Assembly (NCBI RefSeq): GCF_002086695.1
Contig: NZ_MVIH01000003.1
Span: forward strand, 434,001-498,000
Origin: Mycolicibacterium rhodesiae
GTDB taxonomy: Bacteria; Actinomycetota; Actinomycetes; Mycobacteriales; Mycobacteriaceae
DNA length: 64,000 bases
Direction of reading: 5' to 3'
Positions 50,904-59,050 of the stretch are shown one piece after another (position 1 is the first letter of the stretch; every line of letters starts with the position of its first letter). A program made the translations under genes and the position numbers. Below the pieces are notes generated by a model, which made no database searches, was not told where the DNA came from, and was given only the letters and a program-made list of their open reading frames with translations.

Positions 50904-51620
50904 TCAGGCACCCATCAGTGTGCGCCACTGGTCCAGGCTCGACGCCTTGTAGACGTAATTGGACCGCTTGACCTCGGACAGCGCGGCGCTGGGCTCGATC
51001 GAGTACCAGTGCCCGGGGAACACCGTCGGATCGCCGGAAAGTGCGGCCAGCTGCTGGAGACTGCGGAACATCTCGTCGACGTCGCCGCCGGGGAAGTCGG
51101 TACGTCCGCAACCGTCCAGGAACAGCGTGTCGCCGGCAACCAGGCGACCGTCGAGCAGGAAGCACTGGCTGCCCGGCGTGTGGCCCGGGGTGTGCAGCAG
51201 CTCGATGTCGATGGCGCCGACGGAGACCTTGTCCCCATGCTCGTGCGCGGTCAGGCTGCTCATCGGGATGCCGGTGACACGCGAGACCCAATCCGCTTCG
51301 TGGGTGTTGACATGCACCGGGACCTCAGCCCGTTCGAGTAGCTCGGCGAGGCCTGCCAGGGTGAAGCCCATCATCGAGCCGCCGACGTGGTCGGGGTGGT
51401 GGTGGGTGACCAGCACGCCGGACAAGTGCATACCGTCGGCCTCGAGCGTGTCGACCAGGTCGCCGGCGGCGTAGGCCGGATCGACCACGACGGCGTCGCC
51501 GGTTTCGCGGTCACCGATCAGGTAGGCGAAGTTGCGCATCTGCTGCGCCATCATGTCGCCGGCGGCAAAATCCCGGCCGGAGAGCAGCTGGCGAAAATAC
51601 AGACGGTCCGTCGATGCCAT
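50904..51620 (-). CDS. Metallo-beta-lactamase-fold hydrolase (glyoxalase II type)
   Basis: A 238-residue MBL-fold enzyme with the metal motif THHHPDHVGG, an MBL C-terminal His in LLHTPGHTPGSQC, VAGDTLFLDGCGRTDFPGGD and FPGHWYS. This is the glyoxalase II/persulfide dioxygenase-like group and corresponds in position to Rv0634c. It probably hydrolyses a thioester. It is transcribed away from the tRNA-Thr/tRNA-Met block. Confidence 0.88.
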   Translation of the reverse strand: MASTDRLYFRQLLSGRDFAAGDMMAQQMRNFAYLIGDRETGDAVVVDPAYAAGDLVDTLEADGMHLSGVLVTHHHPDHVGGSMMGFTLAGLAELLERAEVPVHVNTHEADWVSRVTGIPMSSLTAHEHGDKVSVGAIDIELLHTPGHTPGSQCFLLDGRLVAGDTLFLDGCGRTDFPGGDVDEMFRSLQQLAALSGDPTVFPGHWYSIEPSAALSEVKRSNYVYKASSLDQWRTLMGA

Positions 51621-51762
51621 GGCTTCACAGTAAGCGTCTCCGCCGGCCGTGCTCAGCCCGGCCTGGGGGGCTGATCGGGCGCCCCATCGAGCGGTTTGGC
51701 TGAGCCCATCCGCAGGCTGTACCCTCTTTAAGGCCCACGGCTGTTCGTCGCTCGCGGGTCAG

Positions 51763-51835
51763 GCCCCCTTAGCTCAGTCGGCAGAGCGTTTCCATGGTAA
51801 GGAAAAGGTCAACGGTTCGATTCCGTTAGGGGGCT
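51763..51835 (+). tRNA. thrT: tRNA-Thr (GGT anticodon)
   Basis: A 73-nt cloverleaf: acceptor GCCCCCT / AGGGGGC, D-loop with AGCTCAGTCGGCAGAGC, anticodon loop ATGGTAA with GGT at 51796-51798, and T-arm GGTTCGATTCC. CCA is not encoded. Confidence 0.96.
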
Positions 51836-51899
51836 CGGTGGACACTCGGATCTCGTGGCTGACCTCTGGGCGCCGCGGAGCTCCGCAAGTGCCCATCGG

Positions 51900-51973
51900 G
51901 GCGGTGTAGCTCAGCTGGTTAGAGCGCACGACTCATAATCGTGAGGTCGGGAGATCGAGCCTCCCCACCGCTA
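51900..51973 (+). tRNA. metT: tRNA-Met (CAT anticodon)
   Basis: A 74-nt cloverleaf: acceptor GGCGGTG / CACCGCT (G-U at the first pair), D-arm AGCTCAGCTGGTTAGAGC, anticodon loop CTCATAA and T-arm GGGAG-ATCGAGC-CTCCC. CAT could also mark a tRNA-Ile2; its place before rpmG2 and hadA, as in M. tuberculosis, supports elongator Met. Confidence 0.95.
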
Positions 51974-52013
51974 CAGGTAGACGCAAACGAGAACGTGAAA
52001 GAAGGCAACGAAC

Positions 52014-52181
52014 GTGGCCTCCAGTACCGACGTACGGCCGAAGATCACCTTGGCCTGCGAGGTGTGCAAGCACCGCAACTACATCACCAAGAAGAACCGT
52101 CGTAACGACCCCGACCGGCTCGAGCTGAAGAAGTTCTGCCCGAACTGCGGCCACCACCAGCCGCACAAAGAGTCGCGCTGA
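52014..52181 (+). CDS. rpmG: 50S ribosomal protein L33, zinc-binding type (RpmG2)
   Basis: A 55-residue protein starting with GTG at 52014 (GAAGG 8 nt upstream). It carries the zinc ribbon CEVCKH and CPNCGHH and starts [17 protein letters not shown]. This is the zinc-containing (C+) L33 form, used when zinc is ample. It lies directly before hadA. Confidence 0.95.
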   Translation: MASSTDVRPKITLACEVCKHRNYITKKNRRNDPDRLELKKFCPNCGHHQPHKESR

Positions 52182-52187
52182 TTTCGG

Positions 52188-52210
52188 CTGGCCGTCTATA
52201 CGACGGCCAG
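52188..52210. terminator. Hairpin between rpmG and hadA
   Basis: CTGGCCGTC-TATAC-GACGGCCAG is a perfect 9-bp stem 6 nt past the rpmG stop. It may end the rpmG transcript or partly separate it from hadABC. Confidence 0.6.
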
Positions 52211-52247
52211 TGATCAGTGCCGAGGTTGACTAGATAGGTCCTGCTCC

Positions 52248-52727
52248 GTGGCTTTGTCCCAAGAATTGGTCGGGCGGCATTTTCGCTATCCCGATTACTA
52301 CTTGGTCGAGCGGGAAAAGATCCGCGAGCACGCCAGAGCCATCCAGAATTCCGATCCGGCGTTCTTCTCCGACGAGGCCGCCGCAGACCTCGGCTATGAC
52401 GGCGTTTTGGCGCCGCTGACGTTCACGTCGATGCTGGGCTACGCCGCGCAGCTCGCCTTCTTCGAGCACGCCGACATAGGGATCACCGACAAGCAAATCG
52501 TGCAGGTCGACCAGGTTCTGAAGTTCCTCAAGCCGATCAAGGCCGGCGACAAGCTCTACTGTGACGTCTACGTCCACGACATTCGTCAGGCGCACGGCAC
52601 CGACATCATTGTCACCAAGAACGTGGTCAGTAACGAGGACGACGAAGTAGTACAGGAGACCTACACGACGCTCGCCGGGCGGAGTGAGGAAGACGGAGAG
52701 AGTGGCTTCAACGATGGCACTGCGTGA
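52248..52727 (+). CDS. hadA: (3R)-hydroxyacyl-ACP dehydratase subunit HadA
   Basis: A 159-residue hot-dog-fold protein, start GTG at 52248: SQELVGRHFRYPDYYLVERE, LGYDGVLAPLTFTSMLGYAA, KFLKPIKAGDKLYCDVYVHD. It pairs with catalytic HadB to dehydrate beta-hydroxyacyl-AcpM in mycolic-acid elongation (FAS-II); it supplies the substrate channel. Its end overlaps the start of hadB by 14 nt. HadA is the target of thiacetazone and isoxyl. Confidence 0.95.
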   Translation: MALSQELVGRHFRYPDYYLVEREKIREHARAIQNSDPAFFSDEAAADLGYDGVLAPLTFTSMLGYAAQLAFFEHADIGITDKQIVQVDQVLKFLKPIKAGDKLYCDVYVHDIRQAHGTDIIVTKNVVSNEDDEVVQETYTTLAGRSEEDGESGFNDGTA

Positions 52728-53142
52728 GTTCAGCTCGGTCAAAGTGGGTGAGGAACTGCCGGAACGGGTGATCACCCTGACCCGCGCCGATCTGGTCAAC
52801 TACGCCGGCGTGTCCGGCGACCTGAACCCGATCCACTGGGACGACGAGATCGCCAAGCAGGTCGGTCTGGATACCGCGATCGCGCACGGGATGCTCACGA
52901 TGGGCCTCGGCGGCGGTTACGTCACCAACTGGCTTGGGGACCCGGGCGCGGTAACCGAGTTCAACGTGCGCTTCACCGCGATCGTGCCGGTGCCCAACGA
53001 TGGTGTCGGTGCCGAGATCCTCTTCACCGGCAAGGTGAAGTCGGCTGACCCCGAGACCAAGACCATCACGATCGCGCTGGTCGCCACCACAGGCGGGAAG
53101 AAGATCTTCGGCCGCGCCGTCGCGATTGCGAAGCTGGCGTAA
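52714..53142 (+). CDS. hadB: (3R)-hydroxyacyl-ACP dehydratase catalytic subunit HadB
   Basis: A 142-residue protein, the same length as M. tuberculosis HadB, with the hydratase motif GVSGD36LNPIH41WDDE containing the catalytic Asp and His, then IAHGMLTMGLGGGYVTNW. It dimerises with HadA (early elongation) or HadC (late, longer chains). It overlaps hadA and is 2 nt from hadC; one operon. Confidence 0.96.
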   Translation: MALREFSSVKVGEELPERVITLTRADLVNYAGVSGDLNPIHWDDEIAKQVGLDTAIAHGMLTMGLGGGYVTNWLGDPGAVTEFNVRFTAIVPVPNDGVGAEILFTGKVKSADPETKTITIALVATTGGKKIFGRAVAIAKLA

Positions 53143-53144
53143 CC

Positions 53145-53657
53145 ATGGCCCTCAAGACTGATATCCGCGGAATGGTCTGGGAGTACCCCGACACCTTCGT
53201 GGTCGGCCGTGAACAAATCCGGCAGTACGCCAAGTCGGTGAAATCGACCGATCCGGCCTCGATCGACGACAAGGCCGCCGCTGAGCTCGGCCACGCCGGC
53301 TTGGTCGCGCCGCCGACCTTCATGTCGATCCTCGCGGTGATGATCCAGAACCACTTCTTCCAGCACGTCGACGTCGGCTTGGAGACACTGCAGATCGTCC
53401 AGGTGGATCAGAAGTTCAAGTTCTACCGGCCGATCGTCGAGGGTGACGCCGTGCGCGGCACGATGTACATCGAGTCCGTCGAGGAGCGGTTCGGCGCCGA
53501 TATCGTCACCACCCGCAACGTCCTCATCGACCAGCACGGCGAGATGATCATGGAATCGTTCACCACGCTGATGGGACACGAGGGCGACAACTCGATCTCG
53601 GCAGGCTGGGACCCGGAGACCGGACAGGTCCTGCGCAAGCCGGTCACCCACGACTGA
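53145..53657 (+). CDS. hadC: (3R)-hydroxyacyl-ACP dehydratase subunit HadC
   Basis: A 170-residue paralogue of HadA: MALKTDIRGMVWEYPDTFVV, LGHAGLVAPPTFMSILAVMI, FKFYRPIVEGDAVRGTMYI. As the HadBC partner it is used in later rounds of FAS-II on long meromycolate chains. It lies directly after hadB. A hairpin region and tRNA-Trp follow. Confidence 0.95.
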   Translation: MALKTDIRGMVWEYPDTFVVGREQIRQYAKSVKSTDPASIDDKAAAELGHAGLVAPPTFMSILAVMIQNHFFQHVDVGLETLQIVQVDQKFKFYRPIVEGDAVRGTMYIESVEERFGADIVTTRNVLIDQHGEMIMESFTTLMGHEGDNSISAGWDPETGQVLRKPVTHD

Positions 53658-53720
53658 CGACTGATTAACACCTGCTTGGTGTGCCGTTGTACACTCGGAC
53701 CTCGGGGTTTTCCCAGATAA

Positions 53721-53764
53721 GCGCGCTGTCCGTCGGTTGGGGTTTGACCGGACGGGGAGCGCGC
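53721..53764. other. Strong imperfect hairpin between hadC and tRNA-Trp
   Basis: GCGCGCTGTCCGTCGG and CCGGACGGGGAGCGCGC pair with a few mismatches. It lies 63 nt past the hadC stop and 32 nt before tRNA-Trp. It may end the had operon or form part of the tRNA leader. Confidence 0.5.
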
Positions 53765-53796
53765 GAATCATGTGGGGGGAAACCGGTGTAGTACAG

Positions 53797-53869
<73 letters not shown>

Positions 53870-53969
53870 CTCCAACTGAATAAAGCTGGAATGAACATGG
53901 TGGACACTGGAGGGTGCACACCGGGCTGGGTACTCCAGCCCACACGTACTCGACACAAAGGAGCATGCG

Positions 53970-54419
53970 GTGAGCGACGAGCGCGAAAGTGCTGACGCCG
54001 CAGGCGCAGGCGACGGTTCTTTGGCTGGCAACGAGGACGCCAACGGCGGTCAGACCGTCGTCGTGACCCGCCCCGCGCGTCCCACCGGCAAGCGGTCCCG
54101 GCGCGCCGGAGCCACTGCGCTGGCCGAGCCGGAGGAAGTCGAATCGACCGCCGAAGAACTCGGCGTCGAGGACAAGCCCGGCAAGAAGACCAAGGCCAAG
54201 AAGAAGAAGGCCAAGTCCGGGCCGTCGCGCAACCCCATCCTGTTCGTCTGGAACTACCTCAAGCAGGTCGTTGCCGAACTGCGCAAGGTGATCTGGCCCA
54301 ACCGCAAACAGATGGTCAGCTACACCAGCGTGGTGCTGCTGTTCCTGGCCTTCATGGTCGCGCTGATCGGCGGGGTCGACCTCGGCCTGGCCAAGCTAGT
54401 GCTGTGGACGCTCGGCTAG
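53970..54419 (+). CDS. secE: Preprotein translocase subunit SecE
   Basis: A 149-residue protein with a long charged N-terminal extension (about 85 residues, many Lys and Glu, ending [16 protein letters not shown]) followed by the conserved SecE core [20 protein letters not shown] and one membrane helix ([20 protein letters not shown]). The long extension is usual in mycobacteria. It joins SecY and SecG in the Sec channel. Confidence 0.96.
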   Translation: MSDERESADAAGAGDGSLAGNEDANGGQTVVVTRPARPTGKRSRRAGATALAEPEEVESTAEELGVEDKPGKKTKAKKKKAKSGPSRNPILFVWNYLKQVVAELRKVIWPNRKQMVSYTSVVLLFLAFMVALIGGVDLGLAKLVLWTLG

Positions 54420-54438
54420 CGAACGCTGACGTTTTTAG

Positions 54439-55221
<783 letters not shown>

Positions 55222-55258
55222 TCGCGTTCTGCGATCGCTAGAAAGGAAACAACCCCGA

Positions 55259-55687
55259 ATGGCCCCGAAGAAAAAGGTCGCCGGGCTGATCAAGCTGCAG
55301 ATCCAGGCCGGGCAGGCCAACCCCGCCCCGCCGGTCGGCCCTGCGCTCGGCCAGCATGGCGTCAACATCATGGAGTTCTGCAAGGCGTACAACGCCGCGA
55401 CGGAAAACCAGCGCGGCAACGTCATCCCCGTGGAAATCACCGTCTACGAGGACCGCAGCTTCACCTTCGCGCTGAAGACCCCGCCGGCCGCCCGGTTGCT
55501 GCTGAAGGCTGCCGGCGTGCAGAAGGGTTCGGCGGAGCCGCACAAGACCAAGGTCGCCAAGGTGACCTGGGATCAGGTGCGTGAGATCGCCGAGACGAAG
55601 AAGGAAGATCTCAACGCCAACGACATCGACCAGGCTGCCAAGATCATCGCCGGCACTGCCCGGTCGATGGGTATCACTGTCGAATAA
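55259..55687 (+). CDS. rplK: 50S ribosomal protein L11
   Basis: A 142-residue L11: [40 protein letters not shown], then [11 protein letters not shown] and a C-terminal [15 protein letters not shown]. It forms the GTPase-associated centre of the ribosome. It lies 37 nt after nusG and upstream of rplA. Confidence 0.98.
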   Translation: MAPKKKVAGLIKLQIQAGQANPAPPVGPALGQHGVNIMEFCKAYNAATENQRGNVIPVEITVYEDRSFTFALKTPPAARLLLKAAGVQKGSAEPHKTKVAKVTWDQVREIAETKKEDLNANDIDQAAKIIAGTARSMGITVE

Positions 55688-55696
55688 TTCGTTCGG

Positions 55697-55713
55697 CGCC
55701 GCATTGGGCGGCG
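55697..55713. promoter_or_regulatory. Small hairpin in the rplK-rplA intergenic region
   Basis: CGCCGC-ATTGG-GCGGCG forms a 6-bp stem 9 nt after the rplK stop. Ribosomal protein L1 often represses its own operon at an mRNA structure near its gene; this hairpin is one candidate, by position only. Confidence 0.35.
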
Positions 55714-55778
55714 TCGAGCACGTGGCAGGGCTGGCATCGGCCCGCAGAGACCACGACCTCATCAATTAGGAGAACGAA

Positions 55779-56489
55779 ATGAGCAAGACGAGCAAGGCCT
55801 ACCGCGAAGCCGCGGAGAAGGTCGACAAGACGAAGCTGTACTCGCCGCTGGAGGCCGCGAAGCTGGCCAAGGAGACGTCGTCGAAGAAGCAGGACGCGAC
55901 CGTCGAGGTGGCGATCCGGCTCGGCGTCGACCCGCGCAAGGCCGACCAGATGGTCCGCGGCACGGTCAACCTGCCCAACGGCACGGGTAAGACCGCGCGC
56001 GTCGCGGTGTTTGCGGTGGGGGAGAAGGCCGAACAGGCCAAGGAAGCCGGTGCGGACATCGTCGGCAGTGACGATCTGATCGAGCTGATCCAGGGCGGCA
56101 TGCTGGACTTCGACGCCGCGATCGCCACCCCCGATCAGATGGCCAAGGTCGGTCGCATCGCCCGCGTGCTGGGCCCGCGCGGTCTGATGCCGAACCCCAA
56201 GACCGGCACCGTCACCCCGGATGTGGCCAAGGCCGTCACCGACATCAAGGGCGGCAAGATCAACTTCCGCGTCGACAAGCAGGCCAACCTGCACTTCGTG
56301 ATCGGCAAGGCGTCGTTCGACGAGAAGAAGCTGGTCGAGAACTACGGCGCCGCGCTCGACGAGATCTTGCGTGCCAAGCCCTCGTCGTCCAAGGGCCGCT
56401 ACCTGAAGAAGATCACCGTCTCGACGACCACGGGCCCGGGCATCCCGGTCGACCCGGCCGTCACCCGGAACTTCACCGAAGAGGCGTAA
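55779..56489 (+). CDS. rplA: 50S ribosomal protein L1
   Basis: A 236-residue L1 with [78 protein letters not shown] and the C-terminal [20 protein letters not shown]. It binds 23S rRNA at the E-site stalk and often controls its own operon. The ATG has GGAGAACGA upstream. A strong terminator follows. Confidence 0.98.
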   Translation: MSKTSKAYREAAEKVDKTKLYSPLEAAKLAKETSSKKQDATVEVAIRLGVDPRKADQMVRGTVNLPNGTGKTARVAVFAVGEKAEQAKEAGADIVGSDDLIELIQGGMLDFDAAIATPDQMAKVGRIARVLGPRGLMPNPKTGTVTPDVAKAVTDIKGGKINFRVDKQANLHFVIGKASFDEKKLVENYGAALDEILRAKPSSSKGRYLKKITVSTTTGPGIPVDPAVTRNFTEEA

Positions 56490-56503
56490 CGCTTTTCGAC
56501 CGG

Positions 56504-56529
56504 TGGCCGTCTACTTCGGTAGGCGGCCA
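56504..56529. terminator. Bidirectional terminator after rplA
   Basis: TGGCCGTCTAC-TTCG-GTAGGCGGCCA: an 11-bp stem with one G-U pair and a TTCG loop, followed by TTTGTCGTTTCT. It separates the ribosomal block from the convergent exopolysaccharide-side genes. Confidence 0.85.
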
Positions 56530-56539
56530 TTTGTCGTTT

Positions 56540-57583
56540 CTACGACGCGGTGGGGTCGATGGGCACCCTGATTGTGGCAAGCAGGGCGCGGTGGTCGGAG
56601 CCAGGAACCGCGATGGTGCGCACGGATTCGGCAGCTGCGTTGCGGGTGAGAACGTGGTCGATGGTGATGAGCGGCGGGATTTTCCGGTTGGAGGGGAACG
56701 TCGGCGCGAACCCTGATCCGCTCTGTTCGACCGCGTCGCGGTAGCCGTTGGTGAGTAAGTCGCGGAACTGGCGCATGTCCGGGGTGCTGTTGTAGTCGCC
56801 GCCGATGATGACGGCGCCGCCTCGGGCGATACGGGCGAAACTGTCCAATTCCGTTTTGGCGCTGGCCATTCCGCTGCGCCAGCCGTCGATCGTATTACTT
56901 CTTCCGGCAACGGGCGAGTAGACGTGAACACTGGCGAGGACGGGATCGAAGCGCAGACCCGGTATTAGCAGGCGTGCCGCCGGAATGCTCACACCCTCTT
57001 CTTCGTCTCTAGTTGACGCGAGGATGTCGAGAGGATATCGACTCCATACCCCCGCGCCCCCGGCACCAGGCGCCGGGATGAGGTGTGAGTACGGGAACGC
57101 CGCGTCGATTCCTGACTGCTTTAGCCGTTGAATCGCTTCGGGAGTCAGCTCTGACACGGTAACGACATCGGCATCGTCCTTGGTCAGGTTGACGATGAAG
57201 GCTGGATCCGCTTGTCCGTATCGGAGATTCGAGGAGAGCACCCGAATGTTCTGGTAGGCCTCCGCGATAGGCGGTTGGCCGACGTAGTACCAGGAGATCT
57301 GAACTGCGATGCTGACTCCAACCACGCCGGCGGCAAGCACGGTCAGCACGATTCGCCGGCATGCAACAGCCACCAGCAAGCCTGCGAGAGCCGCCAACGG
57401 CGTGTAGGGCGATCCGACAGCCAGGACCAGGCTTGGGAAATTCGCTATCGGTTGAGTGCGGGCGAAGACAGAAGCAACAGTAAGAAGCACGCTGACGATG
57501 ACTAGTACCGTGAGAAGCGGTCGGCTACTTTTCTTTGTCTTATCAAGGGGGCGACCCTTACCTATGCGCTGCGCGTTGATCAA
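56540..57583 (-). CDS. Endonuclease/exonuclease/phosphatase-family membrane protein
   Basis: A 347-residue protein with two or three N-terminal membrane segments (LLTVLVIVSVLLTVASVFAR, LAALAGLLVAVACRRIVLTV, LAAGVVGVSIAVQISWYYVG) and then an EEP domain: VLSSNLRYGQADPAFIV, DVVTVSELTPEAIQRL, ASVHVYSPV, VIIGGDYNSTPD and IDHVLTRN with PGSDHRALLATI. These are the metal and catalytic sites of the DNase-I/phosphatase fold. The TTG start overlaps the stop of the tyrosine phosphatase gene by 4 nt (TTGA), so the two are coupled. The substrate is unknown; an envelope lipid or sugar phosphate is possible. Confidence 0.82.
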   Translation of the reverse strand: MINAQRIGKGRPLDKTKKSSRPLLTVLVIVSVLLTVASVFARTQPIANFPSLVLAVGSPYTPLAALAGLLVAVACRRIVLTVLAAGVVGVSIAVQISWYYVGQPPIAEAYQNIRVLSSNLRYGQADPAFIVNLTKDDADVVTVSELTPEAIQRLKQSGIDAAFPYSHLIPAPGAGGAGVWSRYPLDILASTRDEEEGVSIPAARLLIPGLRFDPVLASVHVYSPVAGRSNTIDGWRSGMASAKTELDSFARIARGGAVIIGGDYNSTPDMRQFRDLLTNGYRDAVEQSGSGFAPTFPSNRKIPPLITIDHVLTRNAAAESVRTIAVPGSDHRALLATIRVPIDPTAS

Positions 57584-58098
57584 TCGCTCTTGCAGAGTGT
57601 GAGTATCGGGGGGAGGAGCTCGGCGATTTGGGTACCGACCCTTGCGAAGAACTCGGAGTCCTGACCGATCGGGTCCGGGATATCGGCTGCAGCAGCCGAC
57701 GGCAGCTGCGGCCGTAGCGCCGCCAGGTCGGCGACAGTTTGCGCATTCCGCTCCGACACCAGGAGTGCTGCTTCGCTCAGTGTGAAAGTTCTGTGAAGTT
57801 GGCGTGGAGCGAGTCCCAATACCGCGTCGCGATGAGCTCTCGTCATGGTGATTATGAGGTCAGCGTCGCCAACAATTCGGGGTGTGAGTTGTCGTGCAGC
57901 GAAATCTGATGCGGTCCCGCCGAGGTGCTCGAGTATCCGAGCCGCCTCAGGGTGGATGGGACTTCCGATAACGGCGCGAGTCCCTGCGCTGGACGTGGTG
58001 AGTGCCCCTATCCGCAATTGAGAGCCCAGAACAAGGGCGAGTCGCTCCGCCATCGGTGACCGGCAGATGTTTCCCGTGCAAACGAATAAGATGTGCAG
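57580..58098 (-). CDS. Low-molecular-weight protein tyrosine phosphatase, CTG start
   Basis: The ATG at 58053 gives a protein without the catalytic loop. Reading the same frame upstream gives LHILFVCTGNICRSPMAERL, the P-loop C7-T-G-N-I-C-R13-S with nucleophile Cys7 and Arg13. The frame has no ATG, GTG or TTG between there and an upstream TGA at 58189-58191, but CTG at 58098 lies 6 nt after GGAAGGGAG. I therefore call a 172-residue protein from CTG. The general-acid Asp is in IPDPIGQ. Such phosphatases (Wzb/Ptp type) often control exopolysaccharide export kinases; several polysaccharide genes follow. Confidence 0.82.
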   Translation of the reverse strand: MHILFVCTGNICRSPMAERLALVLGSQLRIGALTTSSAGTRAVIGSPIHPEAARILEHLGGTASDFAARQLTPRIVGDADLIITMTRAHRDAVLGLAPRQLHRTFTLSEAALLVSERNAQTVADLAALRPQLPSAAAADIPDPIGQDSEFFARVGTQIAELLPPILTLCKSD

Positions 58099-59050
58099 AG
58101 CCGACTCCCTTCCGCCGGACCAACCTACCGTTGACCCGCGCTGTCCGCGCCGACAGACTGAGAAAACCGGCCAGCGCTGCAGTCTAGGTCATATCTGTCG
58201 CAGCAAAACATCGGATCCTCGACGATCGCTCCGTCCAGAGTCTCAACGCTTTAGCCGTAAGAAGGCTACATAGAGTGGTGCCCCGCTCCCGCTCAAGCGC
58301 CGAATAGAGTTTTGGCGCCTACGTCTACCGGTGGCCTTAGCGGGTGGTGTGGGCTTCATCACAGAACCTGCTTCCTGCAAACGGCTTCGTGATCCCTTCG
58401 AGCTCATGCCAACGGAGGCGGTGCGAGCTCTGGCAACCGATCAGATCGTTGCCCTAGCCCTGCGGAGTCCGCCCAACCACTTCAAATAATCCACAGTCGG
58501 GCAGGAATCCGGCAGCACTAAAGGGACATTTCGGGTTCGCGGCTGGGCCTCTGTCCTTGCCGGTTTCGCGGCCGCCGTCTGGACGGTCATATTAGCGACG
58601 AAACCAGCTTGCTACATGGTTGTTTTGGGATGTCCGTGTGCACCTTCAACTGGTTCTGACAGCGACTTTGAACGAATGCTGCAGCGTGTGCGAATTGCGA
58701 TCGACGGTGCGGCCAACGTACGTCAAAGGGGCCTAGGCGCGAGGGTCGGCGCTTAGGCGCAGCAAATCCCGATAACCATGTGTGACAGGCGTGATCAGCT
58801 GCGACGGCAAATCTTGTCAGGTGCCAAGGAAATCAGCTCATCCCATTACATGGCGGGTTCGGCGGTGATAGCGTTACCACATCCGTCGGGGGCGGCGCTT
58901 CGGGGAGAAGGTCGGCAAGTCAGCGCTCATCTCCTTGGGCTACGCCTCTTGATCAGCTTTCGATAGATGGCCGACGCTGCCACAGTTGCGCCGGGCCAGA
59001 CGTCGTAGTTAATCGGAAACGCTCAGAAGGCGGCGGAACCGAGGGGGGAC
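58099..59050. other. Region upstream of the UXS-UGD gene without a clear gene
   Basis: About 950 nt with no supported gene. One plus-strand frame is open from 58274 to 58756 except for a single TAA at 58487-58489. It has two hydrophobic stretches, RLRLPVALAGGVGFI and VRGWASVLAGFAAAVWTVIL, and might be the relic of a small membrane protein. A 62-codon frame at 58778-58966 is not convincing. The promoter of the plus-strand polysaccharide genes should lie near the right end. Confidence 0.5.

Noticed and set aside
58778..58966. 62-codon plus-strand ORF before the UXS-UGD gene
   Set aside because: No clear ribosome-binding site or similarity; probably chance in a sparse region.
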